This document shows, piece by piece, positions 7,895-15,328 of a DNA stretch of 46,036 bases (position 1 is the first letter of the stretch; each line of letters starts with the position of its first letter). The notes below the pieces were generated by a model. It saw only the letters and a list, made by a program, of their open reading frames with translations, was not told where the DNA came from and made no database searches. Source of the DNA: Erysipelotrichaceae bacterium. GTDB lineage: Bacteria; Bacillota_I; Bacilli_A; Erysipelotrichales; Erysipelotrichaceae. The position numbers were made by a program, and so were the translations under genes. Location of the stretch: assembly GCA_024684175.1 (NCBI GenBank), contig JAIKXJ010000011.1, positions 1-46,036 of the forward strand. The letters run 5' to 3'.

Positions 7895-10800
7895 TTATTT
7901 CACTTTCTTTGCCAGATTGTGTTCCGCAATGATGAAGTCTTCTTCATCCGGATAAAGCTCTCTGCATCTCTGCGCGATCTCATAAGCTTTCCGATCATCA
8001 CCGAAGATCTCGTACGCTTCCATAGTGAAGATGTCTGCATCTTTGCAATGATGCTCCGGACAAGTTTCACAGAACGGTGCCGTCTTGCATTCTTCCATCA
8101 GTTTCTCAGCTTCTTCCCGTTTTCCCAGGATCGCCAGGATACGGATCTTGCGGGCCATGAACAGCAGCTTGTTCGTTTCAAAGGAAGCAAGTTTTTCATC
8201 GACATCTTTCAGCGCTTCCAGGGCATAGCTTCGGGCAGCTTCCAGATCGCCCAGACGGAAACAGCATTGGGACATGGTCCCCTGCGGTCTCGAGAGATCG
8301 TAGGAACCGTCGTTTTCGCGCTGATCCAGCCATTTCCGGATCTGTTTCCGTTGTTTTTCATACTCTCCGAAATACTCGGAAATGATCTGATCGACTTCCA
8401 GATCTCTGTCTTTGCTCAGGTTCTTCGTCTTCTTTTTCCGCTGCTGTGCTTTTTCGAAATCATTGCGGTACATATCCAGAAGGATCAGACAGTCGGCAAG
8501 ATCTTCGTTGTCCGGACCCGATTCCTGCCACTGCTGCAGATGCTGCTGCGCCAGATCGAGACGGCCGGATTGGGCATAGATCTGAAAGATAAGCCGGTAT
8601 CCATATGGATAATCATATTTTTCCATCGCTTCCCGCAGAGTCTGCACGGCCTCATCGAAACGCTTCATCTTCCGTAAGACCGTTGCCTTGCGGACATAGT
8701 ATTTTGCCTGGTTTCCTTCTTCATCCTGAACGATCCGGATGGTCTCCTCGGCTTCCGAGAGAGCTTCATCCAGTCTGCCGATCATCGCATAAAGAAAACT
8801 CAAACGGTACGGTCCGTCGATCGAATCGGATTCCTCTTCCTTCAATTTCAGGAAATGCATCTCCGCCTCATCGAACTGCGCCATATACAAATGGCACATG
8901 CCGGCATAAAAATGTCCCGAAACATCTCCGCCTCTTTCCAAAGACTTAAGGTAGTATTCCAGAGATCTGTCTGCTTTATGTTCCAGATCACGGTAATAAA
9001 TATTGCCGATCCTCGCCTCGATCGCAGGAGAGTGGTTCGGATACTCCAACAGTTTCTGATAGATTTCCAGAGCCTGTTCATAATCCTTGGCCTTGTTTAG
9101 AAGCCAGGCTTTGTAATCAAGAAGACCGTAATGATCCGGATCGCATGCAAGACCTCTTTCGGTCAATCCCATCATCACTTCTCTGTCTTCCTCTTTGTTT
9201 CCGTCGAGTTTCCCGCCTTTCAGACAAAGGAGCCTGTAGAGCAGTTCCGTTCCGTATTCGTATTCTTTCTCGTGTCCGTTCAGCTGCTGACAGGACTTCT
9301 CGTAAAATCCGATCGCACTGTCATGATCGTTCCCGCAGTCTTCTTTGAAGATGCCCTGACAGAACAAGACCAGCGGGTCCTCGCTCAATCCGTTGTCGAC
9401 GAGGAAATCGATGATCTCTTTAGCCCCGTCGGCTGCCTCGTTCCTCATCAGGATACGTGCTTTTAAGGCATAGACCGTGACATCGCTGCGGCACAGGTCC
9501 AAAGCGCGTTCAACGGCATTGTATGCCTCGCGGTCTTTATACTGCTTGAACAGGGCGAATGCCATCAAAAGATAGCCGCGATATCCGTCCGGATACTCTT
9601 CGACCAGTTTTCTGGCATACTCCATCGTTTTCCCGTAATCCCTTTTGTTCAACGAGATCTGCGCCAGATGGTTCAAAGCTTCGATTCTGCTTTTCGGATA
9701 AGCGAGAGCCCTGTCATATGCTTCGTTGGCTTTCTCCATGTCGTTTTTGATGAAATAACAATATCCGAGCCTGGTCAGCATCTCACCGGCCCGGGACCGG
9801 CGCTCTTTGTTTTCTTCCGTATCTTCCGGAAGTTCCTCTGCCGTTTTTATCAGCTGCTTCAGATAAGTGATCGCATCTTCATATTCTTCCAGCGTCATCG
9901 CCATACTGGAATGCAGATTATAGTAGTCGAAACGGTCCCCGTAATCTTCGGGAAGACGTGAAAGCATCTCTTTGGCTTCCTGGATCATGTCGTTCTCCAG
10001 ATACGTCCAAGCAAGATCCGAAACGGTCTTTGCATCCTCCGGCCCTTCTTCCAGTTTCTGTTGAAGCTCGGCCATAACGTCCTTGTTCCACTCTTTCCGT
10101 TTTTCATCGAATTCATATTGCAGTGAAACGTTACCGACAGTGTCGCGCATCAGCCGGTTGAGGACCTTGACCGCTTCCTGTTTTCTGCCGGTATCCGCCA
10201 GACAGAACGCCTCATAGTACCGCAGATCGATATCCTTTTCGTCCGCCTTCTTGAGTTCTTCGATCAAAGCAAAACATCTGTCATGATCCTTTTGTTTCCA
10301 CAGATGATAGAGGAGCCCGTCGCCGATGAAAAGATCATCCGGATACTGCTTCTGCAGATCGATCAGTTCTTTCAAAGCTTCCGTCTCGCCTTGTTCTATC
10401 CTGATCGAAAGATACCGGGTGCTGCCGTAAGGATGCCGCTCGGAAAGCGACATCAGTTCCCGGCCGATCTGCAAAGCTTCGCTGCGGTCGCTTTTTCCGG
10501 TCATCTGATAGTAAAGATTGACATATTTCTGGCATTCTTCCCCGTCCAGACCGGGAACGAACATCTGCAGCGGCAGATTGTCTTTGAAATTGATGCCGTT
10601 CATGATGACGTAATCGACAAAATCACGCGGATAGTTGTTATAGAGTTCTTCCTGCCGTTCTTTGAAAGAAAACTGTCGGTCAAGGTATACCCACACCTCA
10701 TGCGGGATCAGGTAGCGGTCCATAAAAAACTTCAGCAGCAGTTCTTCACATTTCATCCTGGTATCGATCGACAGGCAGATCTTCTCGTTGAGCAGTTTCT

Positions 10801-11059
10801 GCCACTTACCGACATCCAGCCTGTCCGGAAAGCTTTCATAAAGCGCTGCCAGTTCATCGTTCCAGATCTCCAAAGGCGTTTTGCGTTCTTCGCTCCTGTT
10901 GGCATCGGCATATGCCAATGCCTGTTCATATGCTTCACGGAGCTGCTTGAACTCCTCCGGTTTATCCTCCGGGTTCGTCATGGCCAACAGCTTCCTGTAT
11001 GCATCCCGTATCTCGGTCTTATTCGTCGTCGGTTCTATCTTCAAGATCTTCCAGAACAT
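7895..11059 (-). CDS. Large J-domain / tetratricopeptide-repeat co-chaperone
   Basis: 1054 residues. Residues 1-52 are a J-domain (ILKIEPTTNKTEIRDAYRKLL, then PEEFKQLREAYEQAL), but the HPD loop reads Asn29-Pro30-Glu31-Asp32. The rest is almost wholly helical with many tetratricopeptide-like repeats, clear examples being DMEKANEAYDRALAYPKSR and FDEAVQTLREAMEKY. Near the C-terminus residues 991-1005 hold C-x5-C-x2-C-x2-HHC, a possible metal site. The start has GAAGGAGT six bases upstream, and a TATAAT lies at about 11143-11148 on the minus strand. It is cotranscribed with the Hsp70 and probably recruits it to a bound client or complex. The protein has no membrane segment. Confidence 0.88.
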   Translation of the reverse strand: MFWKILKIEPTTNKTEIRDAYRKLLAMTNPEDKPEEFKQLREAYEQALAYADANRSEERKTPLEIWNDELAALYESFPDRLDVGKWQKLLNEKICLSIDTRMKCEELLLKFFMDRYLIPHEVWVYLDRQFSFKERQEELYNNYPRDFVDYVIMNGINFKDNLPLQMFVPGLDGEECQKYVNLYYQMTGKSDRSEALQIGRELMSLSERHPYGSTRYLSIRIEQGETEALKELIDLQKQYPDDLFIGDGLLYHLWKQKDHDRCFALIEELKKADEKDIDLRYYEAFCLADTGRKQEAVKVLNRLMRDTVGNVSLQYEFDEKRKEWNKDVMAELQQKLEEGPEDAKTVSDLAWTYLENDMIQEAKEMLSRLPEDYGDRFDYYNLHSSMAMTLEEYEDAITYLKQLIKTAEELPEDTEENKERRSRAGEMLTRLGYCYFIKNDMEKANEAYDRALAYPKSRIEALNHLAQISLNKRDYGKTMEYARKLVEEYPDGYRGYLLMAFALFKQYKDREAYNAVERALDLCRSDVTVYALKARILMRNEAADGAKEIIDFLVDNGLSEDPLVLFCQGIFKEDCGNDHDSAIGFYEKSCQQLNGHEKEYEYGTELLYRLLCLKGGKLDGNKEEDREVMMGLTERGLACDPDHYGLLDYKAWLLNKAKDYEQALEIYQKLLEYPNHSPAIEARIGNIYYRDLEHKADRSLEYYLKSLERGGDVSGHFYAGMCHLYMAQFDEAEMHFLKLKEEESDSIDGPYRLSFLYAMIGRLDEALSEAEETIRIVQDEEGNQAKYYVRKATVLRKMKRFDEAVQTLREAMEKYDYPYGYRLIFQIYAQSGRLDLAQQHLQQWQESGPDNEDLADCLILLDMYRNDFEKAQQRKKKTKNLSKDRDLEVDQIISEYFGEYEKQRKQIRKWLDQRENDGSYDLSRPQGTMSQCCFRLGDLEAARSYALEALKDVDEKLASFETNKLLFMARKIRILAILGKREEAEKLMEECKTAPFCETCPEHHCKDADIFTMEAYEIFGDDRKAYEIAQRCRELYPDEEDFIIAEHNLAKKVK

Positions 11060-11253
11060 GATAAACTCCTTCCGCCCAGCGCCACATGCTGCAGCCTTTT
11101 ATTTTGAAACCGCCGCACGTAACGGGCATCACATCTCTTTTATTATACAAAATGCACGAACGTATTCTCTTTCCTCTTCGGATCTTAAACTTCAGCTTCA
11201 AAACATACCGTTTTGATAAAAGATCCGCAATGAGAAAAGCGATCTGCAGATAT

Positions 11254-11293
11254 GAAAAGACTGTTTCATCGCGGTGAAACTGCAGAAACAGTC
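11254..11293 (-). terminator. Terminator downstream of GNAT gene
   Basis: Minus-strand stem GACTGTTTC/GAAACAGTC followed by TTTTCAT, overlapping the GNAT stop codon. An alternative inner stem GTTTCA/TGAAAC is possible. The remaining DNA up to the J-protein gene start shows only that gene's ribosome site and a TATAAT. Confidence 0.6.
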
Positions 11294-11771
11294 ATTCTCG
11301 GTCTAACGTCATTCTTATTTCCGCAGCGGCAACATGCGGATCGGTCTTTTCCATGCCATCCCTCACGAATCCGCATTTTTCATAGAAGCGGATCGCTCTT
11401 TCATTCTCTTTCAAGACCCACAGACGTACCCGCGGAAATCGCTCGATCTGTTTTAACCCGGCATCCATCAGCTTACGGCCGACACCTCTTCCGTAATACT
11501 CGGCCAAAACGTACAGGGCAAAGATCACACCGGCTTCAGGCGTTTCTTCCTTGCTGCTGCCGTATCCGATGAAGCCGATGACGCTGCCGTTTTCTTTTGC
11601 GATGATGATCTGATCCGCTTGGCTGAAAGCCATCTTTTCGCATCGTTCCAAAGAAAGCTTATCAAGATACTCGCGGTCAATGATCCCCGCATAAGCTTCA
11701 TGCCACGACTTCCAATGGACATATGCCTTTCCCTTGATCTCTTCGACTGTCTCCATTTTTTTGATGATCAT
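11292..11771 (-). CDS. GNAT N-acetyltransferase
   Basis: 159 residues from the chosen ATG at 11771 (MIIKKMETVEEI). AYVHWKSWHEAYAGIID is a typical opening of this GNAT subgroup, FALYVLAEYYGRGVGRKLMD holds the acetyl-CoA loop (Y-Y-G-R-G-V-G), and LWVLKENERAIRFYEKCGF is the closing motif. The frame stays open to 11882 but that extension is arginine-rich and unlike the family. The ribosome site is weak (GAAGG at eleven bases). The acceptor is unknown; some relatives are annotated as acetylating small amines or protein ends. Confidence 0.85.
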   Translation of the reverse strand: MIIKKMETVEEIKGKAYVHWKSWHEAYAGIIDREYLDKLSLERCEKMAFSQADQIIIAKENGSVIGFIGYGSSKEETPEAGVIFALYVLAEYYGRGVGRKLMDAGLKQIERFPRVRLWVLKENERAIRFYEKCGFVRDGMEKTDPHVAAAEIRMTLDRE

Positions 11772-11900
11772 ATCTGTACGGCCTTCTGTATGTTTGATTC
11801 TGTCACATCGATCCCTCACCTTAACGGAAGCCCGACACCTGCATGCTTTCGAAAAACGGCGAGATCTCCCTTTATTTGTCACTATGTATTTTTGATGATC

Positions 11901-12323
11901 TTACCTGTAAACGACTTCAAATTCCTCGCACACGACTTTTGTATCCTTATCGAACCGTTTATTCACTAAAGCCAGTTCATTTCTCAGAAAATCTTCGTGG
12001 ACCCTGCGCCAGTATTCCAGTGAACGGTCACCTTCACCTTCCTTGAAGGCATGATCCGCCGAGACCTTATCGAATCCCGTCACATATGTTCTTACAGTCT
12101 TGATGATACAGACGGCTTCACCTTTTGAATCCAGGATCACACTGTGATCACCGGCTTTCGGAAGCGGTTCATTATTGATCCGATACAGATCGAACGCCGA
12201 ACATGTTGCGGTCTTGACGCCGGAAACGACCAGTCCCGCCAGTTTGTCGGGAACTTCGCCGAAAGACCACGCCTCATAGGTCCCTTTCAATCCGGATCTT
12301 TCCCACATCTCTTCTGCCGTCAT
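11901..12323 (-). CDS. ASCH domain protein
   Basis: 140 residues starting MTAEEMWERSGLKG. AWSFGEVPDKLAGLVVSGVKTAT and GDHSVILDSKGEAVCIIKT are the core of the ASCH fold, a beta-barrel related to PUA RNA-binding domains. Bacterial members of this size include proteins with nucleotide or modified-cytidine amidohydrolase activity, but the reaction here is not shown by sequence. GAGGT stands nine bases before ATG 12323. The frame is open upstream to 12449 and beyond, into the non-coding stretch, but that part looks like random sequence. Confidence 0.85.
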   Translation of the reverse strand: MTAEEMWERSGLKGTYEAWSFGEVPDKLAGLVVSGVKTATCSAFDLYRINNEPLPKAGDHSVILDSKGEAVCIIKTVRTYVTGFDKVSADHAFKEGEGDRSLEYWRRVHEDFLRNELALVNKRFDKDTKVVCEEFEVVYR

Positions 12324-12750
12324 CTTTTGTGACCTCACTTTCTTAAGATCCGGTCTCATCTGCCCCGAAGCAGCTTGATCCCGTTTTCCTAGAACACCTT
12401 CATCGATTCCGGAACGAAAGAATTCTTCGGTTCCATGTAATCCCGCCACGGAAGAAGATGAAAGTGACCGGACTGCAGTGCAGTCCTGACTGTCAATAGT
12501 ATCGATCGTCAGGATACCGACCGGACCGGGGCCGTAAAGACCGCCGACGAAATGAAATCGAACAGATCATATTCATCGATCGAAGCCAATGTGTTTGTGT
12601 AATCTTTATCCGTGTTTTCTCGGTCTCCGTCAGCGGAAACATAAAGCTTCTTTTCTTCTTCCGGAAGCAATAAACATCCTTATAAAGCTCAGAATGTCGG
12701 ACGATATTCCTGTCATTCTCATTATTTCACAAAATAAGATGAGCTTGATA

Positions 12751-12811
12751 AACTGTAACCCAAAGAGTGGACACTGAAATAAAAAGGTGTCAGCCCTCTT
12801 TGGGTTTTTAT
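12751..12811. mobile_element. Possible IS3-family terminal repeat remnant (or terminator)
   Basis: AACCCAAAGAG (12757-12767) and CTCTTTGGGTT (12796-12806) pair perfectly, with an inner GACAC/GTGTC pair. The left side reads TGTAACCCAAAGAGTGGACA, which resembles IS3/IS150-type ends (TG, then ACCC, then AGTGGACA). No transposase is present. A 5-T tract follows on the plus strand, so a plain terminator is also possible, but no plus-strand gene precedes it. Confidence 0.45.
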
Positions 12812-12844
12812 ATACTTGAGATCAGAAAGATCATCTGCAGCGGT

Positions 12845-12850
12845 TATAAT
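12845..12850 (+). promoter_or_regulatory. -10 box directly before the start codon
   Basis: TATAAT stands eight bases before ATG 12859. Transcription from it would begin at or within two bases of the start codon. No Shine-Dalgarno site and no clear -35 box at 16-18 bases are seen. Confidence 0.55.
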
Positions 12851-12858
12851 AAGATTGT

Positions 12859-13218
12859 ATGAAAAAAGATCAGGAACCCTTCAAAACATATTACGAAAGA
12901 AAGAAGATGCGAAAGCACTCTCTTTTCGTATCGACGATGAAGACTTATGTCATCATCCTGATCATGCTGACGGCCTGGTCCCCCTCCTTTATCCTGCCCT
13001 TCTTCGCATATAAGCTCGGCGTCTGGTGGTGGATCCTGCTGATCCTGTATTGCACATTGACGACATTTCTCATGTATGTCGTCATCCGATACCGCGATAT
13101 CATGGGGATCCGGGGATACTTCGATGATGAAGGATTCGCAAAAGAATTCAAAAACGAGCTGTGGTGGATCAGGATCATGGACCGCATCGTCGGTTTCCGA
13201 AAATACCGCCGGCCATAA
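12859..13218 (+). CDS. Small membrane protein of unknown function
   Basis: 119 residues. A basic N-terminus (residues 1-27) precedes two predicted membrane segments, about 28-48 (TYVIILIMLTAWSPSFILPF) and 53-76 (VWWWILLILYCTLTTFLMYVV). A charged, tryptophan-containing C-terminus of about 40 residues follows, ending VGFRKYRRP. I recognise no family. It is one of the few plus-strand genes in the window and has its own promoter and terminator, so it is monocistronic. An internal ATG at 12907 is possible but has only a poor ribosome-like sequence. Confidence 0.65.
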   Translation: MKKDQEPFKTYYERKKMRKHSLFVSTMKTYVIILIMLTAWSPSFILPFFAYKLGVWWWILLILYCTLTTFLMYVVIRYRDIMGIRGYFDDEGFAKEFKNELWWIRIMDRIVGFRKYRRP

Positions 13219-13232
13219 AATGAGCCGTCTTC

Positions 13233-13256
13233 AAAACCATTCCCATGGTTTTTTTC
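13233..13256 (+). terminator. Terminator, probably bidirectional
   Basis: AAAACCAT/ATGGTTTT with a TCCC loop and a run of T on the plus strand. It also has an A run on the left, so it could serve the convergent gene ending at 13281. Confidence 0.8.
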
Positions 13257-13280
13257 TGTAAACGGAACGATTTATCCTTC

Positions 13281-14192
13281 TCAGCGGTTGACCGACTGTG
13301 CCATCCTGCGGTAAGTATGCCGGACGCCGCGGATGACGATCGAATATGTCATGATGTTTTCCGGAACGGCGATCCCGGTATAGCCCGCATCGCCGATGTG
13401 ATGGATATCGGCACCGGCCGTTTTGCTGTTGTAAGCGATCGTTCGGATCGTCTGAGGATCCGCACCTTCCTGTGAAGTTCCGATCGCCGTCATCGCCAGC
13501 TTTCCGAACGAATGAACGTAACTGATCAGTTCGTAAACGCGCTGCACCGTGATCCCGGGAACAGTTCCCGGCGCCGGCAGCAAGATGATGTCCGCACCGG
13601 CATCGATGAAACTCTTGATCTCTTCCTTGCTGATGATCTTTTCTCCTGCTTCGTCTGTCTGTCCGGAAGCGTGCATCTTCCCGCTGACCAGGATGATCTG
13701 CTCACCGAGCTCCTTACGGATCTGAGCGATCGAAGCGCAGATGCCTTTATTGCTCACATGATTTCCCGGATTGCCGGTCACGACGATGATGTCGGCTCCC
13801 TGTTTCTTTGCTTTGCGGGCATTTTCCGCTGTCGCTTTTCTTCCTTCGCTCATCTTCCAGATGTCGTCACCTTCCTCTTCCGTAGGTTCCAGATTGATGC
13901 CGATGATCCTTCCCGTCAGTTTTTTCAGAAGCCGGATGCTGTCTTCGTTTTTGTGTTCCGGCAAGCCGTTGATCAGAGGATCATTGACATCGTACATGTT
14001 CAGGATGAGGATATCGGCCGACATCGCTGCGGCAAGTTCGGCGTTGCTTACATCGTATAAAAGAGGCTGGACGGTCCCGACCGTTTCCGCTGCCATGACT
14101 CTGCCTTCAGACAGACGTATGCTTTCCAATATCTGCCTGCTGCTCAGTTTTTCGATCTTTGAAGCTTCTAATGAGATCAGTCTTGCCGCCAT
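13281..14192 (-). CDS. TIM-barrel protein of unknown function (DUF7916-like)
   Basis: 303 residues, cytosolic. The order of motifs suggests a phosphoenolpyruvate-mutase-like or related (beta/alpha)8 barrel: RLSEGRVMAAETVGTVQPLL, ADILILNMYDVNDPLI, GADIIVVTGNPGNHVSNKGI, FIDAGADIILLPAPGTVPGI and AMTAIGTSQEGAD, each a strand followed by a glycine-rich loop. I recall similar proteins being placed in a domain family of unknown function (DUF7916), but am not certain of the number. GGGAGG stands a few bases before ATG 14192. The gene stands alone between terminators, so context does not suggest a pathway. Confidence 0.65.
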   Translation of the reverse strand: MAARLISLEASKIEKLSSRQILESIRLSEGRVMAAETVGTVQPLLYDVSNAELAAAMSADILILNMYDVNDPLINGLPEHKNEDSIRLLKKLTGRIIGINLEPTEEEGDDIWKMSEGRKATAENARKAKKQGADIIVVTGNPGNHVSNKGICASIAQIRKELGEQIILVSGKMHASGQTDEAGEKIISKEEIKSFIDAGADIILLPAPGTVPGITVQRVYELISYVHSFGKLAMTAIGTSQEGADPQTIRTIAYNSKTAGADIHHIGDAGYTGIAVPENIMTYSIVIRGVRHTYRRMAQSVNR

Positions 14193-14252
14193 TTGTTTTC
14201 CTCCCGCCGATCTTTTTTATTCTAAAACCGGCTATGTTTCCATGCTTTCGTT

Positions 14253-14293
14253 CAAAAAGAAAAGCCGGCAGAGACCTTTCGGTCTTCAGCCGG
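14253..14293 (-). terminator. Terminator of the CPBP protease gene
   Basis: Minus-strand stem built from CCGGC/GCCGG and AGACC/GGTCT around a GAAA loop, followed by TTTTCTTTTT. It lies about 27 bases after the stop codon at 14320. Confidence 0.85.
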
Positions 14294-14319
14294 GTATACA
14301 TTTTAAGAGCGTGTATCTG

Positions 14320-15237
14320 CTAAAACAGCAGATGTAAAATTGAATCAACGATCATCAGGACCGCTGCCACGATGATCCATGGTGAAGAATAAAAGACCAG
14401 ATTGGTGATCTTGTTGGATTTCAGTTTCTGTATGCGGATCCTTTCGTACCTGCCTGAAAGGATCAGATATGCCGCAACGATGACCACAGCCGTCAGACCG
14501 TAAGCCATATAACGCGTGATCGAAGAAGGAACGACACACAACGCATAGATCAGACCGTTGAACAGGATGTGGATGAAGATCGACGGAACGATGTTTTTAT
14601 AGCGAAGCGTCGTCTTTCCCAGCTGTACGCCCATGAAGAACGCCGGAATCATCTCGGCAAAGCTCATGTGCGCCAATGCGAAGATGAATGCGGAAGCATA
14701 CAGACCGAACGTTTTTCCGTATTTCGACAATGCCGACAGCAATACACCGCGGAAGGCGTATTCTTCGATCAGCGGCGTGACGAAGATCAGCATGAATATA
14801 TACAGAAGATTAAAAAGATCTGCCTCATCGTAGCTGAAACCGATCGAAGAGATCAGCTTGGCCTCCATGCCCATGTAGGAGAACAGGATATTGGAGACAT
14901 AAGTCAGAGCGATACAGATCGTAAAGAAGACGATCGCCTGAACGAACAGGTCGACGAACGTCGGATTGAAATTCCTGGTCAGTTTCCTGAACGGGATCTT
15001 GAAGACTTTACGCATCAGGAAGAACGGGATCAGTGTCCCGAACAGTATGATAATCAGATAGATGCCATAGTAGATGGTCGGATCCCGCATGATCGTAGCA
15101 TCGATATCCGCCATATACATGTGGAAAAAGAAAGGAACGATCAAAACGGCCAGAGCATACAGCACCAGCAAAAGACCGATGGTATTGAAATTCCTTCTGG
15201 CATATTTCTTAGAGATACGGCGTTCCTTTTTACTCAT
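14320..15237 (-). CDS. CPBP family intramembrane glutamic protease
   Basis: 305 residues with about eight predicted membrane segments and a basic N-terminus. The Abi/CAAX protease motifs are all present: EEYAFRGVLLSAL (EExxxR, motif 1), FIFALAHMSF (FxxxH, motif 2) and SIFIHILFNGLIYA (HxxxN, motif 3). Such enzymes cleave within the membrane; the substrate here is unknown. Bacterial members often modify peptides or confer immunity, but no bacteriocin genes lie next to it. It is divergent from htrA across only 91 bases. It has a promoter whose -10 lies ten bases before the ATG and no Shine-Dalgarno site. Confidence 0.92.
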   Translation of the reverse strand: MSKKERRISKKYARRNFNTIGLLLVLYALAVLIVPFFFHMYMADIDATIMRDPTIYYGIYLIIILFGTLIPFFLMRKVFKIPFRKLTRNFNPTFVDLFVQAIVFFTICIALTYVSNILFSYMGMEAKLISSIGFSYDEADLFNLLYIFMLIFVTPLIEEYAFRGVLLSALSKYGKTFGLYASAFIFALAHMSFAEMIPAFFMGVQLGKTTLRYKNIVPSIFIHILFNGLIYALCVVPSSITRYMAYGLTAVVIVAAYLILSGRYERIRIQKLKSNKITNLVFYSSPWIIVAAVLMIVDSILHLLF

Positions 15238-15247
15238 ATATAATCTG

Positions 15248-15276
15248 ATTATATCTTTTTAAAGATGTGAAGTAAA
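15248..15276 (-). promoter_or_regulatory. Promoter of the CPBP protease gene
   Basis: On the minus strand TTTACT (15276-15271), a 17-nt spacer, then TATAAT (15253-15248), only ten bases before ATG 15237. The -35 box lies inside the repeat array that precedes htrA, so one regulator could affect both genes. Confidence 0.6.
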
Positions 15277-15309
15277 ATTCAGATGAAATTCACATTGAGG
15301 CTTTATAGT
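15256..15309 (+). promoter_or_regulatory. htrA promoter with 11-bp-spaced repeats (PhoP-box-like)
   Basis: GTGAAG (15267-15272), TTCAGA (15278-15283) and TTCACA (15289-15294) follow each other every 11 bp, with a weak fourth unit TTTTTA at 15256-15261. Nine bases after the last comes the -10 box TATAGT (15304-15309). The 19-mer TTCAGATGAAATTCACATT at 15278-15296 differs by one base from one in the VTC promoter at 29608-29626. Confidence 0.6.
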
Positions 15310-15328
15310 GATGATTGAGGTGAGGAAA

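Larger units (their letters stand above)
12324..12858. other. Non-coding or decayed stretch
   Basis: This 535-base stretch has no convincing gene. On the minus strand short open readings exist, for example one ending in NTLASIDEYDLFDFIS near 12550-12610 that switches frame, which could be the remains of a gene I cannot name. At 12751-12811 lies an inverted-repeat block that resembles an insertion-sequence end. The last 30 bases hold the promoter of the next plus-strand gene. Confidence 0.5.

Noticed and set aside
7862..11107. Several plus-strand open frames of 80-270 codons opposite the J-domain/TPR gene
   Set aside because: They are shadows of the 1054-residue protein, whose repeats and J-domain are plainly coding. 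No starts with ribosome sites.
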